Source of the DNA: Streptomyces nojiriensis
Lineage (GTDB): Bacteria; Actinomycetota; Actinomycetes; Streptomycetales; Streptomycetaceae
Length of the DNA stretch: 64,000 nt
Reading direction: 5' to 3'
NCBI RefSeq assembly: GCF_017639205.1
Contig: NZ_CP071139.1
Coordinates: 1,426,001 to 1,490,000 of the forward strand
A program made the position numbers and the translations under genes. Below the pieces are notes generated by a model. That model was given only the letters and a program-made list of their open reading frames with translations. It searched no databases and had not been told where the DNA came from. Shown here piece by piece: positions 45,714 through 54,086 of this stretch (the first letter of the stretch is position 1; every line of letters begins with the position of its first letter).

Positions 45714-45819
45714 GCCCCGACTCTAGTGCCGGCGCCCGAAAGGTTCACCGGATTGCGAAGCCCGGCACGGCACCTCGCCGCGGCACTGGCGATCCCGCTG
45801 CGGCGGAACGGAACGAGTT

Positions 45820-45888
45820 TTGGCGGATGCGCCAAGAAGTATGGCATCTGCCATGGAGATCAGGCCAAGAGAATTGCAAATGCGCCAC
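45820..45888. promoter_or_regulatory. palindrome cluster upstream of HTH-Mop regulator
   Basis: TTGGCG-gatg-CGCCAA lies at 45820-45835, and ATGGCA-tc-TGCCAT at 45841-45854. A third related half-site TGCAAATGCGCCA follows near 45875. They precede a molybdate-type regulator by 25-90 bases and are likely its autoregulatory sites. Confidence 0.55.
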
Positions 45889-45910
45889 ACGTACGCCTAC
45901 GTTGTCGCCC

Positions 45911-46306
45911 ATGCAGTCCTACACCATCGGACAGGCGGCGCGTCTGCTGGGCGTCAGCCCGGACACCGCCCGCCGCTGGGCCGACGCCGGCCGGGTCGTG
46001 ACCCATCGCGACGAAGGCGGCCGACGCCTGATCGACGGACGCGACCTGGCCGCCTTCTCCGTCGAGGTGGGCCAGGGCGCCCACCTCGAGGACGGGGAAC
46101 CGTACACCTCGGCGCGCAATGCCTTTCCCGGCATCGTCACGGCCGTCAAACTCGGCGACGTGGCCGCCCAGGTGGAGATCCAAGCAGGTCCCCACCGCCT
46201 GGTCTCGCTGCTCACCCGTGAGGCCGTCGAGGAGCTCGGGCTGGAGGTCGGAATGCAGGCCACCGCCCGCGTGAAGTCCACCAGCGTGCACATCGACCGC
46301 ACCTGA
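45911..46306 (+). CDS. HTH-Mop molybdate-responsive regulator
   Basis: This 131-residue protein begins with a MerR-like HTH of excisionase type (MQSYTIGQAARLLGVSPDTA, then RRWADAGRVV). It ends with one Mop (TOBE) domain of ~65 residues (SARNAFPGIVTAVKLGDVAAQ, then ARVKSTSVHIDR), which binds molybdate or tungstate. It lies 157 bases before modA on the same strand, so control of molybdate uptake is the obvious role. I chose ATG 45911 for the HTH to be complete. Confidence 0.9.
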   Translation: MQSYTIGQAARLLGVSPDTARRWADAGRVVTHRDEGGRRLIDGRDLAAFSVEVGQGAHLEDGEPYTSARNAFPGIVTAVKLGDVAAQVEIQAGPHRLVSLLTREAVEELGLEVGMQATARVKSTSVHIDRT

Positions 46307-46463
46307 TCCGGACGGCGCCGCCCACCGCCCGCCCGCGGTCCCCCGCACCACCCGCTCGGCATCACCGAACGTCCCCACCCGCTCCGCCCGTCACCGGCGC
46401 GGGTCACCACCGCGCGGCTCCGGCAGAAAGCCGGCCGCCGACCCGACCGAGGAGCATCTGCTC

Positions 46464-47258
46464 ATGTCCCCGATCACGATCCGCCGTCGTACCGCCGCCG
46501 CCGCGCTGACCGCCGCCCTGCTCGTGCCGCTGGCCGCCTGCGGCGGCAAGAGCGACGACAAGGCCGCCCCCGAGACCACCCCCGAGCCGAAGGCCGTGAA
46601 CCTGACGGTGCTGGCGGCCTCCTCCCTCACCGACGTCTTCAAGACCGCGGGTGAGGAGTACCAGAAGACCCACCCCGGCACGAAGATCACTTTCTCCTTC
46701 GCCGGCTCGCAGGAGCTCGCGGCCCAGGTCAAGCAGGGTGCCCCGGCCGACGCGCTGGTCACCGCCGACACCAAGACCATGGACGGGCTGAAGGCCGAGA
46801 CCGGTGACGCCACCGTCATCGCCAAGAACCGTCTGGTCATCGCGGCCGCCAAGGCCAACCCGTTCAAGATCGACGAGCTCAAGGACCTCGCCGACACCAA
46901 GATCAAGGTCGTGCTCGCCGCGCCCGAGGTCCCGGTCGGCCGCTACAGCAAGCAGATCCTCGACGCCCAGAAGATCGAGGTGAAGCCGGTCTCCCAGGAG
47001 CCCAACGTCCGTGCCGTGCTGAGCAAGGTCGAGCTCGGTGAGGCCGACGCCGGTCTCGTCTACAAGACCGACTCCGCCAAGTCCGGCGACAAGGTCGTCA
47101 CCGTCGAAATCCCGGACGACCAGAACGCCGTGGCCTCCTACCCGGCCGCCACGCTGAAGCAGTCCAAGAACGCCACGGACGCGGCCGCCTTCGTGGCCTG
47201 GCTGAGCTCCCCCGAGGCGCAGAAGATCCTCCAGGACGCCGGCTTCCAGAAGGCGTAA
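46464..47258 (+). CDS. modA: ModA, molybdate-binding lipoprotein
   Basis: This 264-residue protein has a lipoprotein signal (LTAALLVPLAACGGKSDD, lipobox L-A-A-C near residue 24) and a ModA-type domain: LTVLAASSLTDVFK, FSFAGSQELAAQVKQGAPAD and NRLVIAAAKANP. It captures molybdate outside the membrane for ModBC. GAGGAG precedes ATG 46464. A strong hairpin separates it from modBC. Confidence 0.95.
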   Translation: MSPITIRRRTAAAALTAALLVPLAACGGKSDDKAAPETTPEPKAVNLTVLAASSLTDVFKTAGEEYQKTHPGTKITFSFAGSQELAAQVKQGAPADALVTADTKTMDGLKAETGDATVIAKNRLVIAAAKANPFKIDELKDLADTKIKVVLAAPEVPVGRYSKQILDAQKIEVKPVSQEPNVRAVLSKVELGEADAGLVYKTDSAKSGDKVVTVEIPDDQNAVASYPAATLKQSKNATDAAAFVAWLSSPEAQKILQDAGFQKA

Positions 47259-47281
47259 CCGCCGGACGACCCACACCCCCT

Positions 47282-47318
47282 GAGGGGCTGCCTGAACCGG
47301 GGGGACAGGCAGCCCCTC
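47282..47318 (+). terminator. hairpin between modA and modBC
   Basis: GAGGGGCTGCCTG (47282-47294) pairs exactly with CAGGCAGCCCCTC (47306-47318) around an 11-base loop. It would lower read-through from modA, giving more binding protein than transporter. Confidence 0.7.
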
Positions 47319-47409
47319 CCGGCGTTCTCGCGGACGGGCCCCCGGACCCGCCGCCGACCGCCGGCCGCCTACGCCTCCCCCGCAGCCGACACCCCAGCCA
47401 GGAACCCTC

Positions 47410-49386
47410 ATGAGCAGACTCAGCAGCCGAGCCGACCGGCGCGGCGGCATACGCGTCCGTACCCGTGCCCGCACGCGGCCCCCGCTGGCCCTGGCGCTCC
47501 CCGCACTGCTCGCCGTCGCGTTCCTGCTGCTGCCGCTCATCGGCATCCTCGTCCGCACGCAGTGGGGCGAGCTCGGCGCCCACCTCACCAGCCCCGGCGT
47601 GGTCGAGGCCCTGAAGCTCTCGCTCCTGGTGTCCCTGTGGGCCCTGGCCTTCTCGCTGCTCCTCGGTGTACCGCTCGCCTGGCTGCTGGCCCGCGTGGAG
47701 TTCAAGGGCAAGGCCCTGGTCCGTTCCCTCGTCCTGCTCCCGATGGTGCTGCCGCCGACCGTCGGCGGTGTCGCCCTGCTCCTCGGTTTCGGCCGGCGCG
47801 GGCTGCTCGGGCCCTGGCTGGAGGGCACCTTCGGCATCACCCTGCCGTTCCACACGTCGGGCGCCGTCGTCGCGGCCACCTTCGTCGCCATGCCGTTCCT
47901 GGTGATCAGCCTCGAAGGCGCCCTCGGCGGTCTCAAGCAGAGCTACGAGGAGACCGCCGCCTCGCTCGGCGCCTCGCCGGTCCGGGTGTTCTTCACCGTG
48001 ACCCTGCCCATGGTCACCCCCGGCCTGATCGCCGGGGCGGCGCTGACCTGGGCCCGCGCGCTGGGCGAGTTCGGGGCGACCATCACCTTCGCCGGCAACC
48101 TGCCCGGCACCACCCAGACCCTGCCGCTCCAGGTGTACCTGCTGCTGCAGGACAAGCCCGAGGCCGCCACCTCCGTCTCGCTGCTGCTCCTCGCGATCGC
48201 GATGGGCGTACTGATCGCCCTGCGCGGACGCTGGACGGGCACCCCGGTGGCCCGCGAGGCCGCCTCGGCTCCGGTCCCCGAGGAACCGCCCGCCTCCGAC
48301 GGCGACACCATCACCGACGGCGGCGACACCACGCTGCCCCACGACAGCGGCCGCTGGTCCCTGCACGCCGAGGTCACGGGCTTCAACGAGCTCACCCTCG
48401 ACGCTGAACCCGGCACCACCATCGCCGTGGTCGGCGAGAACGGCGCCGGCAAGACCACCCTGCTGCGCGCCCTGCTCGGCCTCACCCCGCGCGCCCACGC
48501 CGCACTGCGGCTCGGCGACGACGACGTGACCACCCTGCCCCCGCACAAGCGCCAGGTGGCCTGGGTGCCGCAGGACGGGGCGCTGTTCCCGCACCTGACC
48601 GCCGTGGCCAACACCGCGTACGGGCTGCGCGCCCGCGGGGTGCCGCGCGCGCAGGCCCGCCGCGAGGCCCAGGCCTGGCTGGACCGGCTGGGCGTCCTGC
48701 ACCTCGCCGACCGCAGGCCCGCGCAGCTGTCCGGCGGCCAGGCCCAACGGGTGGCGCTGGCCCGGGCGCTGGCCGCCCGCCCCCGCCTGCTGCTCCTGGA
48801 CGAACCGCTGGCCGCACTCGACCAGACCACCCGGGCCCGGGTACGGCACACCCTGCGCACCCACCTCGCCGGCTTCGGCGGGGTCTGCCTCATCGTCACC
48901 CACGACCCCGTCGAAGCCGTCTCCCTGGCCGACCGGGTCCTCGTACTGGCCCACGGCCGGGCCCTCCAGGACGCACCGCCCGCCGAGGTGACCCGGCACC
49001 CGCGTTCCCCGTGGGTGGCCCGGATGCTGGGGCGCAACGCCTGGCCTGGCACCGCGTCGGCCGACGGGCTCGCTCTCGCGGCGGGCGGTCGGCTGGTGGT
49101 CGCCGAGACGCTGCCCGAGGGGGCGAAGGCGCTGGCGATCATCGCTCCGGAGGCGGTCTCGGTGCACCGGGACCGCCCGGGCGGCAGCCCCCGCAACGTC
49201 TGGCCGGGCACCGTACGGGAGATCACCGCGGTCGGCAGCCGGCTGCGCGTGCTGATCGCCTCGGCGCAGGCGCCCGACCTGGTCGCCGAGATCACCCCCG
49301 ACGCGGCGGCCGAACTGGGCATCGTGGACGGCGCCGCGGTGTGGACGAGCGTGAAGGCCACCGAGGTCACACTGGTACGCCTCTGA
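47410..49386 (+). CDS. modBC: fused ModB permease-ModC ATPase, molybdate transporter
   Basis: This is a 658-residue protein joining two subunits. Residues ~15-275 form the permease (six helices; EAA loop EETAASLGASPVRVFFTVTL). After a linker, residues ~310-530 form the ATPase: Walker A GENGAGKTTLL, signature LSGGQAQRVALA, Walker B LLLLDEPLAALD. The last ~110 residues include a TOBE-type molybdate domain (VWPGTVREITAVGSRLRVLI). A fused ModBC is usual in streptomycetes. It works with ModA. Confidence 0.93.
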   Translation: MSRLSSRADRRGGIRVRTRARTRPPLALALPALLAVAFLLLPLIGILVRTQWGELGAHLTSPGVVEALKLSLLVSLWALAFSLLLGVPLAWLLARVEFKGKALVRSLVLLPMVLPPTVGGVALLLGFGRRGLLGPWLEGTFGITLPFHTSGAVVAATFVAMPFLVISLEGALGGLKQSYEETAASLGASPVRVFFTVTLPMVTPGLIAGAALTWARALGEFGATITFAGNLPGTTQTLPLQVYLLLQDKPEAATSVSLLLLAIAMGVLIALRGRWTGTPVAREAASAPVPEEPPASDGDTITDGGDTTLPHDSGRWSLHAEVTGFNELTLDAEPGTTIAVVGENGAGKTTLLRALLGLTPRAHAALRLGDDDVTTLPPHKRQVAWVPQDGALFPHLTAVANTAYGLRARGVPRAQARREAQAWLDRLGVLHLADRRPAQLSGGQAQRVALARALAARPRLLLLDEPLAALDQTTRARVRHTLRTHLAGFGGVCLIVTHDPVEAVSLADRVLVLAHGRALQDAPPAEVTRHPRSPWVARMLGRNAWPGTASADGLALAAGGRLVVAETLPEGAKALAIIAPEAVSVHRDRPGGSPRNVWPGTVREITAVGSRLRVLIASAQAPDLVAEITPDAAAELGIVDGAAVWTSVKATEVTLVRL

Positions 49387-49390
49387 CGGC

Positions 49391-49448
49391 GCGGGCCGGC
49401 AGCGGGCTCCGGGCGCCCGGCCCGCGACCCGCGACCCGCGACCCGCGA
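49391..49448 (+). repeat. terminator stem followed by heptamer repeat
   Basis: GCGGGCCGG (49391-49399) pairs with CCGGCCCGC (49417-49425). Partly overlapping it, CCCGCGA is repeated four times in tandem (49421-49448). The hairpin ends modBC, and the repeat is a simple-sequence tract in the convergent gap, possibly variable between strains. Confidence 0.6.
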
Positions 49449-49458
49449 CCGACGGTCC

Positions 49459-51528
49459 TCAGCCGGCATCCTCCGGGGCGGCCAGGGCGAACTCGCACCA
49501 CACGCACTTCCCGCCGCCCCGGGGCTCCACGCCCCACTCGTCGGCGAGCCTGTCCACCAGCATCAGCCCGCGCCCCGAGACCGCCCAGTCGCCCGCCTCG
49601 CGGCGCCTCGGCAGGGCGCTGCTGCCGTCCTCGACCTCGATCCGGATCCGGCCCTGCGCCGTGAGCCGCATGCTGACGTGGCCGCCGCCGTCCGTGTGGA
49701 CCAGGGCATTGGTCATCAGCTCGTCCGCCGCCAGTTCGATCTCGTCGGCCCGGTGCCGCGCTCCCCAGGCGGCCACCGCCGCCCGGATCAGGTGCCGGGC
49801 CAGCGCCGGGGCCTTCGTGTCACCCGGTTCCAGGCGCTGCTGCAGCGGACCGCCGCCGCGCGCGGTGGGGGTGCCGCGGCGGCGCAGCACGAGCATGGCC
49901 ATGTCGTCCCCGCCGCCCGAGTCGCCGACCAGGTCGCACAGCACGTCGGCGAGTTCCTCCACGTCGATCGGGCCGCTGTGGACCGCCGCCATGAGCTCCC
50001 GCATGCCGGCGTCCTGCTCGGCGCCGGGCCGTTCGATCAGGCCGTCGGTGCACAGCAGCAGGGTGTCCCCCGGGTGCAGTTCGAGGCTGGTGACGGGGTA
50101 GCCGGAGCCGGTGCCCGGCTCCTCGCGCGGCGGCAGGCCGAGCGGCAGCCCGCCGGCCACCTGGACCCGGTGGACGCTGCCGTCGCCGCGCCGCACGACG
50201 GGGTCGATGTGCCCGGCGCGGACCATCCGGGCCATCCCGGTGGTGAGGTCCACCTCGGCGTAGGTGCAGGTCGCGAACCGTTCCGTCTCCAGTTCGCGCA
50301 GGAAGGCCGAGGCACGGGCCATCGCCGCGCCCGGCGTGTGCCCCTCGACGACGTAGGCGCGCAGCACGATGCGCAGCTGCCCCATGACGGCGGCCGCGTC
50401 CGTGTCGTGCCCCTCGACGTCGCCGATCATCACTCCGACGCGGCCTTCGCCGAGCGGGACCACGTCGTACCAGTCGCCGCCGATGTCCCGGCCCATCCGC
50501 GCGGACCGGTACCGTACGGCGATCCGCGCGCCCGGCACGTCCGGGATCCGGCGGGGCAGCATGGCCCGCTGGAGCCCCTCGGCCAGGTCGTGCTCCTGTT
50601 CGAAGAGGATGGCCCGCTGGAGGCTCTGCGCGACCCCGCTGCCGAGCGCCATCAGCAGGTTCCGCTCCTCGGCGGTGAAATCGCCGTCCCGTGTGTAGAG
50701 CAGCCCGAGCGCCCCGACGGGCCGTCCCTGGGCGATCAGCGGGAGGTAGACGCCGCTGCGGACGGACAGCGGCTCGATGTACGGCCACAGGTCCGGGTAG
50801 CGCTGCTGGAACTCCTCCCGGGAGACGAGGAAGACCGACTGCATGGTGCGTACGGCCTCGCTCATCGGGAGCCGCGCATCGATCCGCGTGTACTCGATCT
50901 CGGGCACGTACGAGCCGAGCTCCCCCTCCGCGACCAGGTGGATGCGGCCGCCGTCGACGACGCCCAGCATCACGCTGACGGCGCCGAGGTGGCCCAGGGC
51001 CTGCGGGTCCTTGAGGATGTCGGTCACGTCGTTGACGGTGCGGGCGTGGGCGAGGATGGCGGTGGTCCGCTCCACGACGCCGGTCATCCGGCGCCGCCCC
51101 TCGATCTCCTCGCCGGCGGCACCGGGCTCGCCGGGGTCGTGGGCGGCGTCGCGCAGGATCCCGATCACGCGGTACGGGCGACCGGACGGGTCCCGCAGGA
51201 TGTGCCCCTGGATGTGGGTCCAGGACGGCTCGCCGTCGCGCCGGCGGCTGCGCACGTAGGCCCCGTAGTGGCTTCGGCGGTCCTTGATCGCCTGCGCGAC
51301 CCGGGTGTCGAGCCGGGCCTCCTCACCGGGCGCCAAGCGGCTCCGGAGCCCGCCGGGGGTCCCGTCGTACTCGTCCGGGCGCAGGTCCATCACCTCGAGG
51401 GCGGTGGGATCGAGGTACATCCGGCCGCTGTCGAGGTCCCAGTCGAAGGTGCCCATGCGATTGAGCGCCAGGCTCGTGTCCGGCCGTGCGGGCCAGCCGA
51501 CGTCGGAGTTCTCTGCCCTACGGGCCAT
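49459..51528 (-). CDS. PAS-GAF-SpoIIE phosphatase-HATPase signalling protein
   Basis: This is a 689-residue soluble protein. PAS at residues ~20-125 (MGTFDWDLDSGRMYLDPTAL), GAF at ~155-310, SpoIIE-type PP2C phosphatase at ~330-545 (GRDIGGDWYDVVPL, MIGDVEGHD, LLLCTDGLIERPG, GGGDDMAMLVL), and an anti-sigma-type HATPase at ~570-685 (ELAADELMTNALVHT, GRGLMLVDRLAD). It would dephosphorylate anti-anti-sigma factors and bind partner proteins as a kinase. The metal aspartates are intact. No STAS gene is adjacent. Confidence 0.92.
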   Translation of the reverse strand: MARRAENSDVGWPARPDTSLALNRMGTFDWDLDSGRMYLDPTALEVMDLRPDEYDGTPGGLRSRLAPGEEARLDTRVAQAIKDRRSHYGAYVRSRRRDGEPSWTHIQGHILRDPSGRPYRVIGILRDAAHDPGEPGAAGEEIEGRRRMTGVVERTTAILAHARTVNDVTDILKDPQALGHLGAVSVMLGVVDGGRIHLVAEGELGSYVPEIEYTRIDARLPMSEAVRTMQSVFLVSREEFQQRYPDLWPYIEPLSVRSGVYLPLIAQGRPVGALGLLYTRDGDFTAEERNLLMALGSGVAQSLQRAILFEQEHDLAEGLQRAMLPRRIPDVPGARIAVRYRSARMGRDIGGDWYDVVPLGEGRVGVMIGDVEGHDTDAAAVMGQLRIVLRAYVVEGHTPGAAMARASAFLRELETERFATCTYAEVDLTTGMARMVRAGHIDPVVRRGDGSVHRVQVAGGLPLGLPPREEPGTGSGYPVTSLELHPGDTLLLCTDGLIERPGAEQDAGMRELMAAVHSGPIDVEELADVLCDLVGDSGGGDDMAMLVLRRRGTPTARGGGPLQQRLEPGDTKAPALARHLIRAAVAAWGARHRADEIELAADELMTNALVHTDGGGHVSMRLTAQGRIRIEVEDGSSALPRRREAGDWAVSGRGLMLVDRLADEWGVEPRGGGKCVWCEFALAAPEDAG

Positions 51529-51679
51529 GCAGCCAGGGTCTCACTCCGGCCCGCCGGTGTCCCTGCGGGCGGCCCGGACACCTTCCGTGCCCGGCCCGAC
51601 ACGCCGGCGCGGGCGCCCGTCGGCAGTGCGGCCGGCGGCGGACCGGCCGCGGCCCCGGAGGCACCGACGGCCGGGCGGT

Positions 51680-52366
51680 TCAGCGCCGTCCGCTGTCGGG
51701 CAGGGCCGCGTCATGGACCAACAGGGCGATCTGGACCCGGTTGTTGAGGTCGAGCCGGGTCAGGACCCGGGACACGTGGGTCTTCACCGTGGGCAGTGCC
51801 AGGTGGAGCTCCCGTCCGATCTCGGCGTTGGACAGGCCCCGCCCGACCGCCAGGGCCACGTCCCGCTCGCGCTCGGCCAGCAGCGCCAGCCGGGCGCGGG
51901 CGGCGGTCGCCCGGGTGTCCCGGCCGGAGTCGCCCGCCACCTGGTCGATGAGCCGGCGGGTGACGGCCGGGGAGAGCACCGGGTCCCCGGCGGCCACCGT
52001 CCGGATGGCCGTCACGATCTCCTGCGGCGGGGTGTCCTTGAGGAGGAACCCGGCCGCTCCGGCCCGCAGAGCCCGCAGGACGTGCGCATCGGTGTGGAAG
52101 GTGGTCAGTACCAGCACGTCCGGGGCTCCCGGCCGCGCCCGGAGCGTCTCGGTGGCGGCCAGCCCGTCGACGCCCGGCATCCGGATGTCCATGAGCACCA
52201 GGTGGGGTTCGTGCGCGGCGACCAGGGCGGGCACCTCCGCGCCGTCCGCGGCCTCCGCGACGAGCTCGATGTCCGGGGCTCCGCCCAGCATCAGGCGCAG
52301 TCCGGCCCGGACGATCGCGTCGTCGTCGACCAGCAGTACGCGAATCACCGGCGCCTCGTCTTCCAT
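51680..52366 (-). CDS. NarL/LuxR-type response regulator
   Basis: This 228-residue regulator has a receiver domain (aspartate in LVLMDIRMPGVDGL) and a C-terminal LuxR HTH (LAERERDVALAVGRGLSNAE and IGRELHLALPTVKTHVSRVL). It is the partner of the histidine kinase 76 bases upstream on the same strand. ATG 52366. Such pairs regulate neighbouring transport or membrane genes. The small membrane protein at 53756 is the nearest candidate. Confidence 0.92.
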   Translation of the reverse strand: MEDEAPVIRVLLVDDDAIVRAGLRLMLGGAPDIELVAEAADGAEVPALVAAHEPHLVLMDIRMPGVDGLAATETLRARPGAPDVLVLTTFHTDAHVLRALRAGAAGFLLKDTPPQEIVTAIRTVAAGDPVLSPAVTRRLIDQVAGDSGRDTRATAARARLALLAERERDVALAVGRGLSNAEIGRELHLALPTVKTHVSRVLTRLDLNNRVQIALLVHDAALPDSGRR

Positions 52367-52440
52367 GTCCCGTGGCCTCGTGGCCCTGTGCCTTCGTGGC
52401 CTGATGGCCTGGTGTCTCGTGGTCTCGTGCCGGTCCCCGG
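52367..52440. repeat. imperfect short repeats between kinase and regulator
   Basis: The gap is made of imperfect repeats of the type CGTGGCC/CGTGGTC (several copies from about 52369 to 52430). This is unusual for an intercistronic region and could form alternative hairpins or vary in length. Confidence 0.4.
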
Positions 52441-52442
52441 GA

Positions 52443-53630
52443 TCAGCCCTGCCAGGGTAGCCAGGCCCGCACCCGGAACCCGCCGCCGGCCGGGAGGGCC
52501 GTCAGTTCCCCACCGGCCAGCCGGGCGCGTTCGGCCAGCCCGATCAGCCCCTGCCCGCCGCCTTCGGTCGGTCCGGGGACCGTGCCCCGGACCGGATCCG
52601 GTCCGGGCGGCGGGGTGTTGTCGACCTCCACCGTCAGCCCGTCGCCCGGGCCCCCCGTGACCCGCACGTCGGCGGTCGCGCCGGGCGCGTGCTTGCGCAC
52701 GTTGGTCAGAGCCTCCTGCACGATCCGGTACGCCGTACGCCCCACCAGGGGCGGCGGCACGGCCCCGTCGGGCGGTCCGGCCAGCTCGATCCGTCCGCCC
52801 GCGGCCCTCGCCTCCGCCACCAGCCGGGGAAGGTCCGCCAGCTCCGGCTGCGGGCGCTCGCCGCCCTCGGCGGGCCCCGCGCCCGTACGCGTACCCGGCC
52901 CCGCACGGAGTACGCCGATCACCTCGCGCAGGTCGTGCAGCGCCAGGTGGGCGCTCTCGCGCATCACCCCGGCGGCCCGCTCGATCTCCGCCCGCGGAGC
53001 GCCGGGATTGAACTCCAGGGCGCCCGCGTGCAGGCTGAGCAGCGACAGCCGGTGGCCGAGTACGTCGTGCATCTCGCGGGCGATCTCCTCCCTGGCCTCC
53101 ATCCGGGCCCGCTCGGCCCGCGACTCCGCGTCCGCCTCGGCCAGTTCGGCGCGCTCGCGGAGCGAGGCGATGAGCTGCTGCCGGGACCGCCGGAACAGCC
53201 CCCAGCCGATGGCTCCGGCGATCAGCGCGAAGTACGTCACGGCCGAACCGGCCCGCTCCTCGGACATGTCCGGCAGCTGCCACAGGAAGAGGGGCAGCGG
53301 GCCGAAGACCAGGGCCGCCACCCATGCCGTGGCCTTCCACGGCCGGGTCGCGGCCACCGTGAACACCGCCACCATCGCCGGGCCGGTCAGGTAGTGCGCC
53401 ACGCTGCCGGCCAGGAGCAGCACCACGGCCAGCCGGACCGGCGCGCGCCGCCGCAGCAGGACCGCCGCGCACCCGAGCCCGCCGGCCACCTGGTCGGCGG
53501 CCCGCCAGCCCGGGCCGAGGCTCTCCGCGACCGGGATGGACTGCGAGCTGACGGCGGCGAAACAGGCCGCGAAGAGGAACAGGGCCAGGTCGGCGGCCCA
53601 GTCCCGGCGAGTGCGGTGGATACGGCGCAT
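52443..53630 (-). CDS. sensor histidine kinase (HisKA_3)
   Basis: This 395-residue kinase is taken from ATG 53630 (MRRIHRTRRDWAADLALFLF). The frame is open further but unlikely as protein. About four to five membrane helices occupy residues ~10-145, then a HisKA_3 dimer region with REMHDVLGHRLSLLS and a HATPase with VQEALTNVRKHAPG and GLIGLAERARLAGG. It phosphorylates the regulator downstream. The sensed signal is probably in the membrane. Confidence 0.9.
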   Translation of the reverse strand: MRRIHRTRRDWAADLALFLFAACFAAVSSQSIPVAESLGPGWRAADQVAGGLGCAAVLLRRRAPVRLAVVLLLAGSVAHYLTGPAMVAVFTVAATRPWKATAWVAALVFGPLPLFLWQLPDMSEERAGSAVTYFALIAGAIGWGLFRRSRQQLIASLRERAELAEADAESRAERARMEAREEIAREMHDVLGHRLSLLSLHAGALEFNPGAPRAEIERAAGVMRESAHLALHDLREVIGVLRAGPGTRTGAGPAEGGERPQPELADLPRLVAEARAAGGRIELAGPPDGAVPPPLVGRTAYRIVQEALTNVRKHAPGATADVRVTGGPGDGLTVEVDNTPPPGPDPVRGTVPGPTEGGGQGLIGLAERARLAGGELTALPAGGGFRVRAWLPWQG

Positions 53631-53755
53631 GCCCCGGAAATCTACGCGGGCGGGCGCGGGAACGGGCCTGCGCGGCCCGTTCCGGATACTTAAGTACGAG
53701 CGGGGGAGCCCCAAGGCCGATGTCCGACCCGGCGCCCGGCTCCTAACGTCGCAGC

Positions 53756-54004
53756 ATGACCTCCACCTCACCGAAGTCCCCGAAGTCCCCGCTGGCCACC
53801 GTCACGGGTGCGCTGTGCTTCATCCTCACTGTCGGTGGCGCGAGCGGCCTGCTGTACGAGTGGCTCGGCTGGATCCGCTTCATGGGCTTCCTCCGTTTCC
53901 TCGCCCCCGACGGCTATGAGATCTACAGCTACATCGTCATGATCGCCCTCGGCCTCGCGGTGGGCGTCGCGGGTGACACCCTCACCCGCCGCGACCGGGC
54001 CTGA
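53756..54004 (+). CDS. small two-helix membrane protein
   Basis: This 82-residue protein starts at ATG 53756. It has two helices (ATVTGALCFILTVGGASGLL and YSYIVMIALGLAVGVAGD) with a ~25-residue loop. It is divergent from the histidine kinase, and the sequence ACTTAAGTA lies about 60 bases upstream as a possible promoter part. Function unknown. A very strong terminator follows. Confidence 0.7.
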   Translation: MTSTSPKSPKSPLATVTGALCFILTVGGASGLLYEWLGWIRFMGFLRFLAPDGYEIYSYIVMIALGLAVGVAGDTLTRRDRA

Positions 54005-54030
54005 TCCCCGGTCCGCCGCGGCGACGCCCC

Positions 54031-54073
54031 GTGACAGCGCCTCCTCCCCCGTTCGGGGAGGAGGCGCTGTCAC
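54031..54073. terminator. strong bidirectional terminator
   Basis: GTGACAGCGCCTCCTCCCC (54031-54049) pairs over all 19 bases with GGGGAGGAGGCGCTGTCAC (54055-54073) around a five-base loop. It lies between converging genes and serves both. Confidence 0.85.
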
Positions 54074-54086
54074 GGACGGGGAGCGG

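Noticed and set aside
49678..51747. 689-codon plus-strand frame opposite the SpoIIE phosphatase gene
   Set aside because: Same shadow effect; the minus strand carries four recognisable domains.
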